Of a DNA stretch of 8,574 nucleotides, positions 1 to 5,772 are shown piece after piece (the first letter of the stretch is position 1; each line of letters begins with the position of its first letter). The notes under the pieces are model-generated. The model was not told the DNA's origin and searched no databases. It worked only from the letters and a program-made list of their open reading frames with translations. The translations under genes and the position numbers were made by a program. This DNA is from CAYTOJ01 sp964439415. Its GTDB lineage: Bacteria; Pseudomonadota; Alphaproteobacteria; Rickettsiales; CAZAGG01. The DNA is taken from assembly GCA_964439415.1 (NCBI GenBank), contig CAYTOJ010000083.1, positions 1-8,574 of the forward strand, given 5' to 3'.

Positions 1-651
1 GCTGATATGGCGCACGAGCATGGTGGCGGTATCTTCCATAAGTTCAGGCTGGAGACTGATATTGGCCGCAATACCGAAGAAAAATCACTACAAAGCTGGG
101 ATTTTGACGGCTGGATAGGCACAGACGAAAACAAAATCTGGCTGAAAGGTGAGGGCGAGCGTGCGGGTAACAAGCTCGAGAGTGCCGAGTTCTGGGCGCT
201 CTATAGCCGTAATGTTTCCACATTCTGGGATGCTCAAGCAGGTATTCGTGTGGATAGCAAGCCTGAGTCCACAACATATCTGACGCTTGGATTTAACGGA
301 CTTGCCCCCTACTGGTTTGAGACAGAGGCGCATTTGTTTATAAGTCAGCATGGGGATGCCACGGCCAGGGTCAGGCAGGAAAATGAATTACTGATTACGC
401 AAAAGCTGATTGTAGAGCCATATCTTGAAGTAAACATCTCCATGCAGGATGTTCGCGAAAAGGACATTGGTGCAGGCGTGACTGATGGCACGGTAGGTTT
501 ACAAACGCGCTATGAATTCACTAAGAAATTCGCACCGTATGTGGATGTTCACTATGGCCGGAAATTCGGCGAGACCTCCTCAATCGCTGAAAGTCACGGT
601 GAGGAAACGCAGGAACTGGCAGCCAGCGTAGGCCTGCGACTTATGTTTTAA
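1..651 (+). CDS. copB: Copper resistance protein B (CopB), outer-membrane beta-barrel, 5'-truncated by window edge
   Basis: The reading frame is open to the first base (Ala-Asp precede the first ATG at 7), so the true start probably lies upstream and this is the C-terminal domain. It matches my memory of the CopB family: a WDFDGWIGTDENKIWLKGEGER block near residues 30-51, the ALYSRNVSTFWDAQAG block, GLAPYWFE, a LLITQKLIVEP strand and FAPYVDVHYGRKFG near the end. Strands alternate hydrophobic and polar residues and the protein ends in Phe, the usual outer-membrane barrel insertion signal. Family members are about 250-400 residues, with an N-terminal Met/His-rich metal-binding part and signal peptide that would be outside the window. 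CopB proteins bind or export copper at the outer membrane. The next gene begins 26 nt after the stop and encodes a CusF-like copper protein, which supports the copper role. Family assignment is firm; transport direction and metal are inferred. Confidence 0.9.
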   Translation, partial: ADMAHEHGGGIFHKFRLETDIGRNTEEKSLQSWDFDGWIGTDENKIWLKGEGERAGNKLESAEFWALYSRNVSTFWDAQAGIRVDSKPESTTYLTLGFNGLAPYWFETEAHLFISQHGDATARVRQENELLITQKLIVEPYLEVNISMQDVREKDIGAGVTDGTVGLQTRYEFTKKFAPYVDVHYGRKFGETSSIAESHGEETQELAASVGLRLMF

Positions 652-665
652 TCAATGTAACAAAT

Positions 666-680
666 AGGAAAAATCTTATG
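666..680 (+). promoter_or_regulatory. Ribosome binding site and apparent original start codon of the CusF-like gene
   Basis: AGGAA at 666-670 sits 7 nt before an ATG at 678-680, the best start signal in the gap after copB. Read from this ATG the frame stops at 759-761 after 27 codons. Adding one base within the A5-T5 run at 681-690 would instead give the signal peptide MKKFFAIMFMLAAMPAFA (or MKNFF...) joined in frame to the CusF-like protein. The site therefore marks the expected start, and the frame break lies just after it. Confidence 0.6.
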
Positions 681-697
681 AAAAATTTTTCGCAATT

Positions 698-961
698 ATG
701 TTTATGCTGGCCGCAATGCCTGCATTTGCAGTGGAAAATATCGCAGCTACAGGTAAGGTAGTGAATGTGAATGCTGAAAAACACAATATCAAAATCAAGC
801 ATGAACCAATCAAATCACTTGGCTGGCCAGTGATGACGATGACATTCACTGCTGACAGCGGCGTTGACCTATCCAGTTACAGGGAAGGTGACGTTGTATC
901 CTTCACTCTCAAACCCAAAGGCAGTGATGATTACACCATATCTACCATCAAAAAGAACTAA
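698..961 (+). CDS. CusF-like periplasmic copper-binding protein, start disrupted by apparent 1-nt frameshift
   Basis: The 87-residue open frame carries a CusF-type small beta-barrel domain. His35, Trp43, Met46 and Met48 match the spacing of the CusF Cu(I)/Ag(I) ligands (His36, Trp44, Met47, Met49 in E. coli numbering, from memory), in the motif GWPVMTMTF. CusF delivers periplasmic Cu(I) to efflux systems. The first in-frame ATG (698) gives only the back half of a signal peptide, MFMLAAMPAFA followed by VEN, with an AFA cleavage site. No canonical start codon lies upstream in frame before the TAG at 665-667. A good Shine-Dalgarno/ATG at 666-680 is in another frame, and one extra base in the A5-T5 tract restores a full signal peptide. 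So this may be a sequencing error, a real frameshift or a slippage site. The domain itself is intact. It lies between copB and a Cys-rich lipoprotein, probably in one operon. Confidence 0.85.
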   Translation: MFMLAAMPAFAVENIAATGKVVNVNAEKHNIKIKHEPIKSLGWPVMTMTFTADSGVDLSSYREGDVVSFTLKPKGSDDYTISTIKKN

Positions 962-983
962 CCATTAATAAAGGAGAGTTACT

Positions 984-1253
984 ATGCTTAAGAAGTTATT
1001 ACCTGTTGTTATGCTCGCTTTTGTAACCGCGTGCGCTGATACGCAATCTACCACGCAATCTGGCATGGATATGAAAGCGCACTGCTGTAAATCTGATCAG
1101 TGCAAATGCTGTAAGGATGGCATGTGCAAAATATGCAAGGCTAAAATGAAAGAAGGCGGCATGACCTCTATGAAGCAGGGTGAAGAATGCGAAATCTGCG
1201 CCAAGGCTAATAAAGACGCGACGCAGAAACAGCATGAAGGCATGAAGCACTGA
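984..1253 (+). CDS. Small Cys/Met-rich lipoprotein, putative metal-binding peptide
   Basis: This 89-residue protein starts at ATG 984, with AAGGAGAG at 971-978 five nt upstream, 22 nt after the CusF-like stop. Residues 1-16 form a short basic-hydrophobic signal, followed by the lipobox VTAC with Cys17 as the probable lipidated residue. The mature part has nine further Cys (34, 35, 40, 42, 43, 48, 51, 69, 72), arranged as CC-x4-CxCC, then CxxC (48-51) and CxxC (69-72). It also has many Met, several His and Lys. This composition resembles thiol-rich metal-binding peptides. I do not recognise a named family. With CopB and the CusF-like protein upstream, an envelope-anchored copper (or other soft-metal) sponge is a reasonable inference. 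A general metallothionein-like or redox role is an alternative. No clear terminator follows before the convergent gene. Confidence 0.8.
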   Translation: MLKKLLPVVMLAFVTACADTQSTTQSGMDMKAHCCKSDQCKCCKDGMCKICKAKMKEGGMTSMKQGEECEICAKANKDATQKQHEGMKH

Positions 1254-1286
1254 ATCGTCTAGTCGCTATAAATCAGTTGGTTATGA

Positions 1287-3086
1287 TTACACCTGTCTGA
1301 ACTGGCGGCTGGCGAGGCGCGCATACAGCGGGGAGATTTGCAGCAGTTCATGATGTTTTCCTGTTGCCACTATTTTCCCATCATCCATAACTACTATAAT
1401 ATCGGCACGTATTATGGTGGACAGGCGGTGGGCAATGGCAAGGGTAGTGCGGCCTTGCATTAGGGTATCCAGGCTTTGCTGTATTATGTGTTCGTTTTCC
1501 GAATCCAGCGCGCTGGTGGCTTCATCCAGCAGTAATATGGCCGGATTTTTAAGTATTGCGCGGGCTATGGAAATGCGCTGCTTCTGCCCACCGGAAAGCC
1601 TCATACCCCGTTCACCTAAGTATGTGCTGTAGCCTTCAGGCAGGCGGGAGATAAACTCATCCGCCCCGGCCAGGCGCGCTGCGTCACGGACTTCCGTCAA
1701 ACTGGCGTTACTTTTCCCGAATGCGATATTCTCATATGCGCTGGTGGCGAAAATGTATGGATCCTGCGGGACTATGCCGATAAGCGAGCGTAAATTGCTC
1801 AATTCCACATTTTTAATATCATGACTATTTATTTTTATAACTCCAGAGTCTGGGTCATAAAATCTGAGCAATAATTGAAATACTGTGCTTTTCCCGGCTC
1901 CCGAAGGCCCCACCAGTGCTACCATGGAGCCGGGATTTATGTTAAGGCTGAAATCCTCCAGAGCTTTAATTGTTTTATGTTGATCGGTTGAATAACTGAA
2001 AGTGACATCTGCAAAGTCAATTGTCACATCTTTTACAGTATTAATCCTTACAGGATTTGGTGATTGATTGATGAATTCATGAGTCCGCAGCAGTTCCATT
2101 ATTCTCTCAGCCGCTCCTGCCGCCCTTTGCACGTCCCCCATCAATTCACTTAATGCGCCAACTGAGCTTGCCACTATTACCGAGTAAAAGAGAAATGATG
2201 ATAACTCCCCGCCGCTGATCTCCCCGCGCAGTACATATCTGCTGCCTGCCCATAACACAGCGGCCACGGCACTGAAGACAAAAGTTATTACCAGACCTGT
2301 CAGCAGGGCGCGGCTTTTAAGCTTATCCCTGGCTGCCTCCAGGCTTTGTTTTACCAGGCCTTTAAATGTCTCACTCATTTTCAATTCCAGGCCAAAAGCC
2401 TGGACTGCTTTAATATGAGTGATGCTTTCTTCCATATGGCTGGCCAGGTCAGCCACTTTATCCTGCGTCTGGCGGGAGAGTTTTTTAACCCGCCGCCCGA
2501 AAATTATAATGGGAATTATTACTACCGGAATCATCAGCATAACATAAGCGGTGAGTCTGGGGCTGGTAATGCCAAGCATGATAAGGCCGCCAAACAATAA
2601 CAGAACATTCCTGAGAGCCATAGCCACCGTGCTGGCGATGATGGATTGCAGCAGCGTGGTATCGGCGGCAAGCCTGGATACCAGTTCACCCGTGCGGGTA
2701 CGCTCGAAAAAAGGCGCGGAGAGGTTTATTATATGCTCATATATATTCATCCGAAGTCTTGCGATAACCCTCTCCGCCGCCAGTGATGCCGTGTACACCC
2801 GGAAGTATGAGGACACACCGAAGATGCAGACAATGCCAAGCAGTATGAAAAAGTATTGATCCAGCAGGCCGGAATTGTTTTGGGCAAGGCCATTATCTAT
2901 AATATGCCTCAAGCCCCAGCCGATGCCAAGCAGACAGGTTGAGGATACGCATATAGCAGCCAGGGCGGTTAAGATGCTGGCCTTTTCCGGCAGCAGGTAA
3001 GAGCGCAGAAACTTCAAACTTTTCAACTTGCCTTTGGCAGACTGCGCATTGGTTTCACTAGACGCTTTAGAAGCCATGCAGTTCAC
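1287..3086 (-). CDS. ABC exporter half-transporter (MsbA-related permease/ATPase fusion)
   Basis: This is a full-length 599-residue type IV ABC exporter half-transporter that should work as a homodimer in the inner membrane. The transmembrane domain covers about residues 25-330 with hydrophobic helices near 38-58, 77-97, 145-172, 178-197 and 260-312. The nucleotide-binding domain covers about 352-595: Walker A GPSGAGKST (393-401), Q-loop VPQDP with Gln441, signature LSGGQKQR (497-504), Walker B ILLLDE (517-522) with catalytic Glu522, D-loop SALD, and H-loop His553. All catalytic motifs are intact. The NBD (PQDPYIFATSAYENI, GYSTYLGERG) resembles the MsbA-related alphaproteobacterial subgroup, as I recall it; substrate is unknown (lipid or drug are usual for relatives). 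The first codon, at 3084-3086, is GTG and overlaps the upstream cyaY by 20 nt. An ATG at 3075-3077 (residue 4) is an equally plausible start. The overlap implies co-transcription and perhaps translational coupling with cyaY. Confidence 0.93.
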   Translation of the reverse strand: MNCMASKASSETNAQSAKGKLKSLKFLRSYLLPEKASILTALAAICVSSTCLLGIGWGLRHIIDNGLAQNNSGLLDQYFFILLGIVCIFGVSSYFRVYTASLAAERVIARLRMNIYEHIINLSAPFFERTRTGELVSRLAADTTLLQSIIASTVAMALRNVLLLFGGLIMLGITSPRLTAYVMLMIPVVIIPIIIFGRRVKKLSRQTQDKVADLASHMEESITHIKAVQAFGLELKMSETFKGLVKQSLEAARDKLKSRALLTGLVITFVFSAVAAVLWAGSRYVLRGEISGGELSSFLFYSVIVASSVGALSELMGDVQRAAGAAERIMELLRTHEFINQSPNPVRINTVKDVTIDFADVTFSYSTDQHKTIKALEDFSLNINPGSMVALVGPSGAGKSTVFQLLLRFYDPDSGVIKINSHDIKNVELSNLRSLIGIVPQDPYIFATSAYENIAFGKSNASLTEVRDAARLAGADEFISRLPEGYSTYLGERGMRLSGGQKQRISIARAILKNPAILLLDEATSALDSENEHIIQQSLDTLMQGRTTLAIAHRLSTIIRADIIVVMDDGKIVATGKHHELLQISPLYARLASRQFRQV

Positions 3087-3363
3087 TCATCAGTAAACTT
3101 TCCAGCTCCATACCACTGGAATTTTTCCATTTCTGGCTGGCTGGCTCATAACTGAAACGGTGAGCGCCGGACACAGGCGATGAAAGCCATATCTGCTGTG
3201 ACGCTGCATGTTTGTTCAAAACGTATTTTTTGCCGGCGGAGACGGCAAAGTTTATCACGCCTTCCTCTATGTCCAGTTCAATCTCGCCTTTCTCGTCCAG
3301 CTTCTCCAGTCTGGCCGTGATTTCAGACATAGTTCTGCTTGATAATGTATAAAAGCCAGACAT
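3067..3363 (-). CDS. cyaY: Iron donor protein CyaY (bacterial frataxin)
   Basis: The 98-residue protein has the frataxin fold signature: an N-terminal helix F4..L7...I15..RL(18-19), an acidic ridge (Glu20, Asp23, Glu24, Glu27, Glu29, Asp31, Glu33, Glu34) and the core YVLNKHAASQQIWLSSPVSG, followed by a Trp-containing strand and an LL..EL C-terminal helix. The IWLSSPxSG stretch is closer to mitochondrial frataxin than to E. coli CyaY, which favours an alphaproteobacterial source. Frataxins bind iron through the acidic ridge and modulate cysteine desulfurase in Fe-S cluster assembly in the cytoplasm. Start at 3363 is supported because the helix aligns with E. coli CyaY from Phe6; the alternative Met12 would cut that helix. 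No strong Shine-Dalgarno is visible. It overlaps the following ABC exporter gene and is divergent from trpB across a 157-nt gap. Length is normal for the family (about 100-110). Confidence 0.92.
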   Translation of the reverse strand: MSGFYTLSSRTMSEITARLEKLDEKGEIELDIEEGVINFAVSAGKKYVLNKHAASQQIWLSSPVSGAHRFSYEPASQKWKNSSGMELESLLMSELHGF

Positions 3364-3417
3364 TATTAGATTTATGCATAATTAATGAAGGCGCATCAAT
3401 AAACCATGCTACGCACT

Positions 3418-3487
3418 ATGCACTAAATTTATGCGCTATACCAAAAACACTCTACAAGTGTTTTGGGTAAACTTACTATTAGTGCAT
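3418..3487. promoter_or_regulatory. Nested inverted repeats in the cyaY/trpB divergent intergenic region
   Basis: Two dyads are nested in the 157-nt divergent gap. The inner one is AAAACACT (3444-3451) and AGTGTTTT (3457-3464), 8 bp with a 5-nt centre, extendable by CC/GG at 3441-3442 and 3465-3466 with one bulged A. The outer pair is ATGCACTAA (3418-3426) and TTAGTGCAT (3479-3487), exact 9-bp arms. GCACTAT and GCACTAA are also tandem at 3413-3426. No T-run follows, so this is not an intrinsic terminator. The symmetry would suit an operator for the divergent genes, but no regulator is identified. Confidence 0.4.
3451..3479 (+). promoter_or_regulatory. Candidate sigma-70-like promoter for trpBA
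   Basis: TCTACA (3451-3456) and TACTAT (3474-3479) each match 4 of 6 consensus positions of the -35 and -10 boxes, with a 17-bp spacer. Transcription would start near 3486, leaving a leader of about 35 nt. The -35 box falls in the centre of the inner dyad, which would suit repression by a dimeric regulator. This is a weak match found by eye, and other placements are possible. Confidence 0.25.
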
Positions 3488-3520
3488 GTGGACTAACGAC
3501 TATTGGATTAAAGAGAGATA

Positions 3521-4723
3521 ATGATGTCTGAATTTAATCTCCCCGACGATAAAGGGCATTTTGGGATTTTCGGCGGCAGATATGTAGCGGAAACGCTGAT
3601 GCCATTGATTCTGGAAATTGAGCAGGAATATAAAGCCGCCCGTGCAGATGCTTCCTTCAAGCAGCAGCTTGATTATTATTATACCCATTATATTGGCCGC
3701 CCATCGCCGCTTTATTATGCCAAGAGGCTCTCCCGGCATTTAGGAAAAGCGAAAATCTATTTCAAGCGGGATGAGCTTAACCACACCGGCGCGCATAAAA
3801 TAAATAACTGCATCGGGCAGGCGTTGCTGGCAAAGCGCATGGGGCGCAAACGCATTATCGCGGAAACGGGCGCGGGGCAGCACGGGGTGGCCACTGCTAC
3901 GGTTTGCGCCTTGTTTGATATGCAATGTGTAATCTTCATGGGTGCGAAAGACGTAGAACGCCAAAGCCCGAATGTATTCCGCATGAAGCTGCTGGGGGCG
4001 GAGGTTATACCAGTTCTGGCAGGTACGCAGACACTGAAAGAGGCCATGAATGAGGCCATGCGGGACTGGGTAAGCAATGTTGATTCCACGTATTATCTGA
4101 TTGGCACGGCGGCGGGGCCGCATCCCTTTCCGGAAATGGTGCGTGATTTTCAGTCGGTTATCGGGCGGGAAGCAAGGGAGCAGATATTAAAAGCGGAAGG
4201 CCGTTTGCCGGATATGCTGGTGGCTGCTATCGGCGGCGGCTCTAATGCAATTGGCCTGTTCCATCCATTCCTGGGGGATGAGAAAGTGCGCATGGTTGGG
4301 GTTGAAGCGGCGGGGGAGGGGCTGAATACTGTGCATCATGCGGCATCCTTGAGTAAAGGTGAGGTTGGCGTTCTGCACGGCGCAAAATCATATATTCTAC
4401 AAAATGAAGATGGCCAGGTGCAAGATACCCATTCCATCTCAGCCGGGCTGGATTATCCGGGTGTGGGGCCGGAACATGCGTATTTAAAGGATACTAAGCG
4501 TGCCGAGTATGTAGGCGTGACTGATGATGAGGCTCTGGAGGCGTTCAAACTGTGTAGTAGGATGGAGGGGATAATTCCAGCACTGGAGCCATCGCACGCG
4601 CTGGCCTACCTGACTAGAGAAGTTCCTAAAATGAAGGGTGAACCGCTTATAATAATGAATCTGTGTGGGCGTGGAGATAAGGATATTTTCAGCGTCGCTA
4701 AATACTTAAAACTAGAGATTTAA
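3521..4723 (+). CDS. trpB: Tryptophan synthase beta subunit
   Basis: The 400-residue fold-type II PLP enzyme condenses indole with L-serine to make tryptophan, receiving indole through a tunnel from TrpA. Visible features: the N-terminal GHFGIFGGRYVAETLMP block (12-28), RPSPLYYA (60-67), PLP-binding Lys93 in HTGAHKINN, catalytic Glu115 in AETGAGQHG, the phosphate-binding GGGSNA (238-243), Glu356 in PALEPSHA, and CGRGDKD (382-388) near the C-terminus. Numbering runs about 6 above the Salmonella enzyme. Cys382 stands where Salmonella has Ser377, which contacts the PLP ring nitrogen; this is conservative and the enzyme should be active. Two ATGs are adjacent (3521 and 3524). GAGAG at 3513-3517 is 6 nt from the second, so either may be used. 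No tandem Trp codons or leader peptide are seen upstream, so classic attenuation is not supported. trpA follows after 1 nt. Confidence 0.97.
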   Translation: MMSEFNLPDDKGHFGIFGGRYVAETLMPLILEIEQEYKAARADASFKQQLDYYYTHYIGRPSPLYYAKRLSRHLGKAKIYFKRDELNHTGAHKINNCIGQALLAKRMGRKRIIAETGAGQHGVATATVCALFDMQCVIFMGAKDVERQSPNVFRMKLLGAEVIPVLAGTQTLKEAMNEAMRDWVSNVDSTYYLIGTAAGPHPFPEMVRDFQSVIGREAREQILKAEGRLPDMLVAAIGGGSNAIGLFHPFLGDEKVRMVGVEAAGEGLNTVHHAASLSKGEVGVLHGAKSYILQNEDGQVQDTHSISAGLDYPGVGPEHAYLKDTKRAEYVGVTDDEALEAFKLCSRMEGIIPALEPSHALAYLTREVPKMKGEPLIIMNLCGRGDKDIFSVAKYLKLEI

Positions 4724-4724
4724 A

Positions 4725-5534
4725 ATGAACAGGCTGGAGCAAACTTTTTTAAGGCTGCGCAGCAGTGGCGACAAAGCTTTGGCAGTTTATATAATGGCGA
4801 ATGATCCTGACTATGCTACAACGCTTGAATTAATGCATACTCTGGCGGCGATGGGTGCTGATATAATAGAGCTTGGATTTCCATTTTCCGACCCTATGGC
4901 GGATGGTCCGGTGATACAGCAGGCAGCTATCAGATCCCTTGCAAGTGGTGGCTCACTGCGCGGCGCACTGGGTATTATGAAGGAATTCAGGGGAACTGAC
5001 CAGTCAACCCCGGTTATACTTATGGGGTATTTGAATCCCGTTCTGCGTTATCCGGATTTTGCGCAGAATGCTAAAGTGGCAGGGGCGGACGGTGTGATTA
5101 TAGTTGATCTGCCACCGGAAGAGCATGAACTGGATGCTGATTTTAAGGCCGCCAAATTGCCGCATATAAAGCTGATAGCACCAACAACATCAGAGGCAAG
5201 ACTACAGGAAATTGCCTCAAGCGCGGAGGGTTTTGTTTATTATGTCAGTGTGGCGGGGGTTACCGGAGTAAAAGCGGCTGACGAGGAAATGGTTAAGCAA
5301 AGGGCGCAGCAAATAAGAAGTATAGCAAAAGTGCCAGTTATGGTTGGTTTTGGTATTAAAAGCCCTGAGCAGGCTAGTGTATTAGGGGCTTATGTTGATG
5401 GTGTGGTTATAGGCTCAGTTATTGTTGAGAAAATTAAAGGGCTGTCATCCATCACAGCGGCTAATAGGGGGAGACTTATAGCGGAACTATCTGATCTTAC
5501 TAGAGATATAAAGAGTGCTTTAAGTGGTTCTTAG
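4725..5534 (+). CDS. trpA: Tryptophan synthase alpha subunit
   Basis: The 269-residue TIM-barrel lyase cleaves indole-3-glycerol phosphate to indole and glyceraldehyde 3-phosphate and passes indole to TrpB. Catalytic Glu49 and Asp60 are present at the standard positions in IIELGFPFSDPMADGPVIQ. Other family blocks are MGYLNPV (100-106), GVIIVDLPPEE (123-133), LIAPTT (150-155), YYVSVAGVTG (172-181) and the phosphate-binding VPVMVGFGI (203-211) and VVIGS (227-231). Length matches the usual 260-280. Near the N-terminus MANDPD has Asn26 where many relatives have Gly, a minor change. It begins one nucleotide after the trpB stop, so the two are co-transcribed and probably translationally coupled. 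A strong intrinsic terminator is found 209 nt downstream. Confidence 0.97.
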   Translation: MNRLEQTFLRLRSSGDKALAVYIMANDPDYATTLELMHTLAAMGADIIELGFPFSDPMADGPVIQQAAIRSLASGGSLRGALGIMKEFRGTDQSTPVILMGYLNPVLRYPDFAQNAKVAGADGVIIVDLPPEEHELDADFKAAKLPHIKLIAPTTSEARLQEIASSAEGFVYYVSVAGVTGVKAADEEMVKQRAQQIRSIAKVPVMVGFGIKSPEQASVLGAYVDGVVIGSVIVEKIKGLSSITAANRGRLIAELSDLTRDIKSALSGS

Positions 5535-5668
5535 GAATTCTTAAATTAACCAGAATAGATACAGGGTCATTGAAGTATGTATAATACTAGATGGCCATGC
5601 GTTTTTTGCATAGCTGTGTTGTAGTAATTAATATTGTTTAATGGTGGTTATTTGTTAACTAGTGCGTG

Positions 5669-5722
5669 TCGGCTTTTGCCGATCGGCTTTTACAAGCCGT
5701 TCACGTTAAGTTTTAACGTGAA
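5669..5722. repeat. Three consecutive inverted repeats (hairpins) after trpA
   Basis: Hairpin 1 is TCGGC-tttt-GCCGA (5669-5682). Hairpin 2 is CGGCTT-ttac-AAGCCG (5684-5699). Hairpin 3 is TTCACGTTAA-gtt-TTAACGTGAA (5700-5722), an exact 10-bp stem. They are nearly contiguous, and hairpins 1 and 2 share a CGGCTTTT start, suggesting a duplicated unit. None is followed by a T-run, so none alone is an intrinsic terminator. Confidence 0.6.
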
Positions 5723-5742
5723 GCCTCCCTGTTATTAATTTG

Positions 5743-5772
5743 GCCGGCTAGCAATAGCCGGCTCTTTTTTTT
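5743..5772 (+). terminator. Rho-independent terminator of trpBA
   Basis: GCCGGCTA (5743-5750), loop GCAA, TAGCCGGC (5755-5762), then TC and eight T at 5765-5772. The stem is a perfect 8 bp and GC-rich. It ends the plus-strand transcript. On the minus strand no T-run follows the hairpin, so it is a poor terminator for the symporter gene. The T-run overlaps that gene's stop codon. Confidence 0.88.

Larger units (their letters stand above)
5580..5772 (+). ncRNA. Candidate small RNA or long structured 3' UTR of trpA
   Basis: The 236-nt gap between trpA and the convergent symporter gene has no credible protein. It contains a perfect TATAAT (5580-5585) with no convincing -35 box, so an independent transcript from about 5592 is possible but weak. 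Three inverted repeats follow: 5669-5682, 5684-5699 and 5700-5722. Then comes an unpaired CCTCCC (5724-5729), complementary to Shine-Dalgarno sequences, and the terminator hairpin at 5743-5762. GGCTT copies at 5671-5675 and 5685-5689 can alternatively pair with AAGCC at 5721-5725, which would partly mask the CCTCCC. Such a layout resembles alphaproteobacterial small RNAs with anti-Shine-Dalgarno motifs. It may equally be only a processed 3' UTR. Confidence 0.25.

Noticed and set aside
678..761. A 27-codon frame from the ATG with the best ribosome binding site, before the CusF-like frame.
   Set aside because: Its product has no sensible composition, and one added base turns its start into the CusF-like signal peptide, so it is better explained as a frame-broken gene start than as a separate peptide.
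1254..1290. Possible bidirectional terminator (AATCA...TGATT) between the lipoprotein and exporter genes.
   Set aside because: The stem is only 5 bp, AT-rich, with an 8-nt loop and no T-run on either strand.
1287..3086. Atm1-type (Fe-S related) identity for the ABC exporter because of neighbouring cyaY.
   Set aside because: The Q-loop region reads VPQDPYIFATSAYENI rather than the VPQDTVLFND form I associate with Atm1, and the rest looks like the MsbA-related group.
3364..3520. Tryptophan attenuator or leader peptide upstream of trpB.
   Set aside because: No short frame with tandem TGG codons, and the hairpin at 3441-3466 lacks a following T-run.
3740..4123. Long antisense open frames opposite trpB (3740-4123 and 3757-4089, minus).
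   Set aside because: They are shadows of the conserved trpB frame, with no domain, no ribosome site and Arg/Cys/Pro-rich composition typical of antisense frames.
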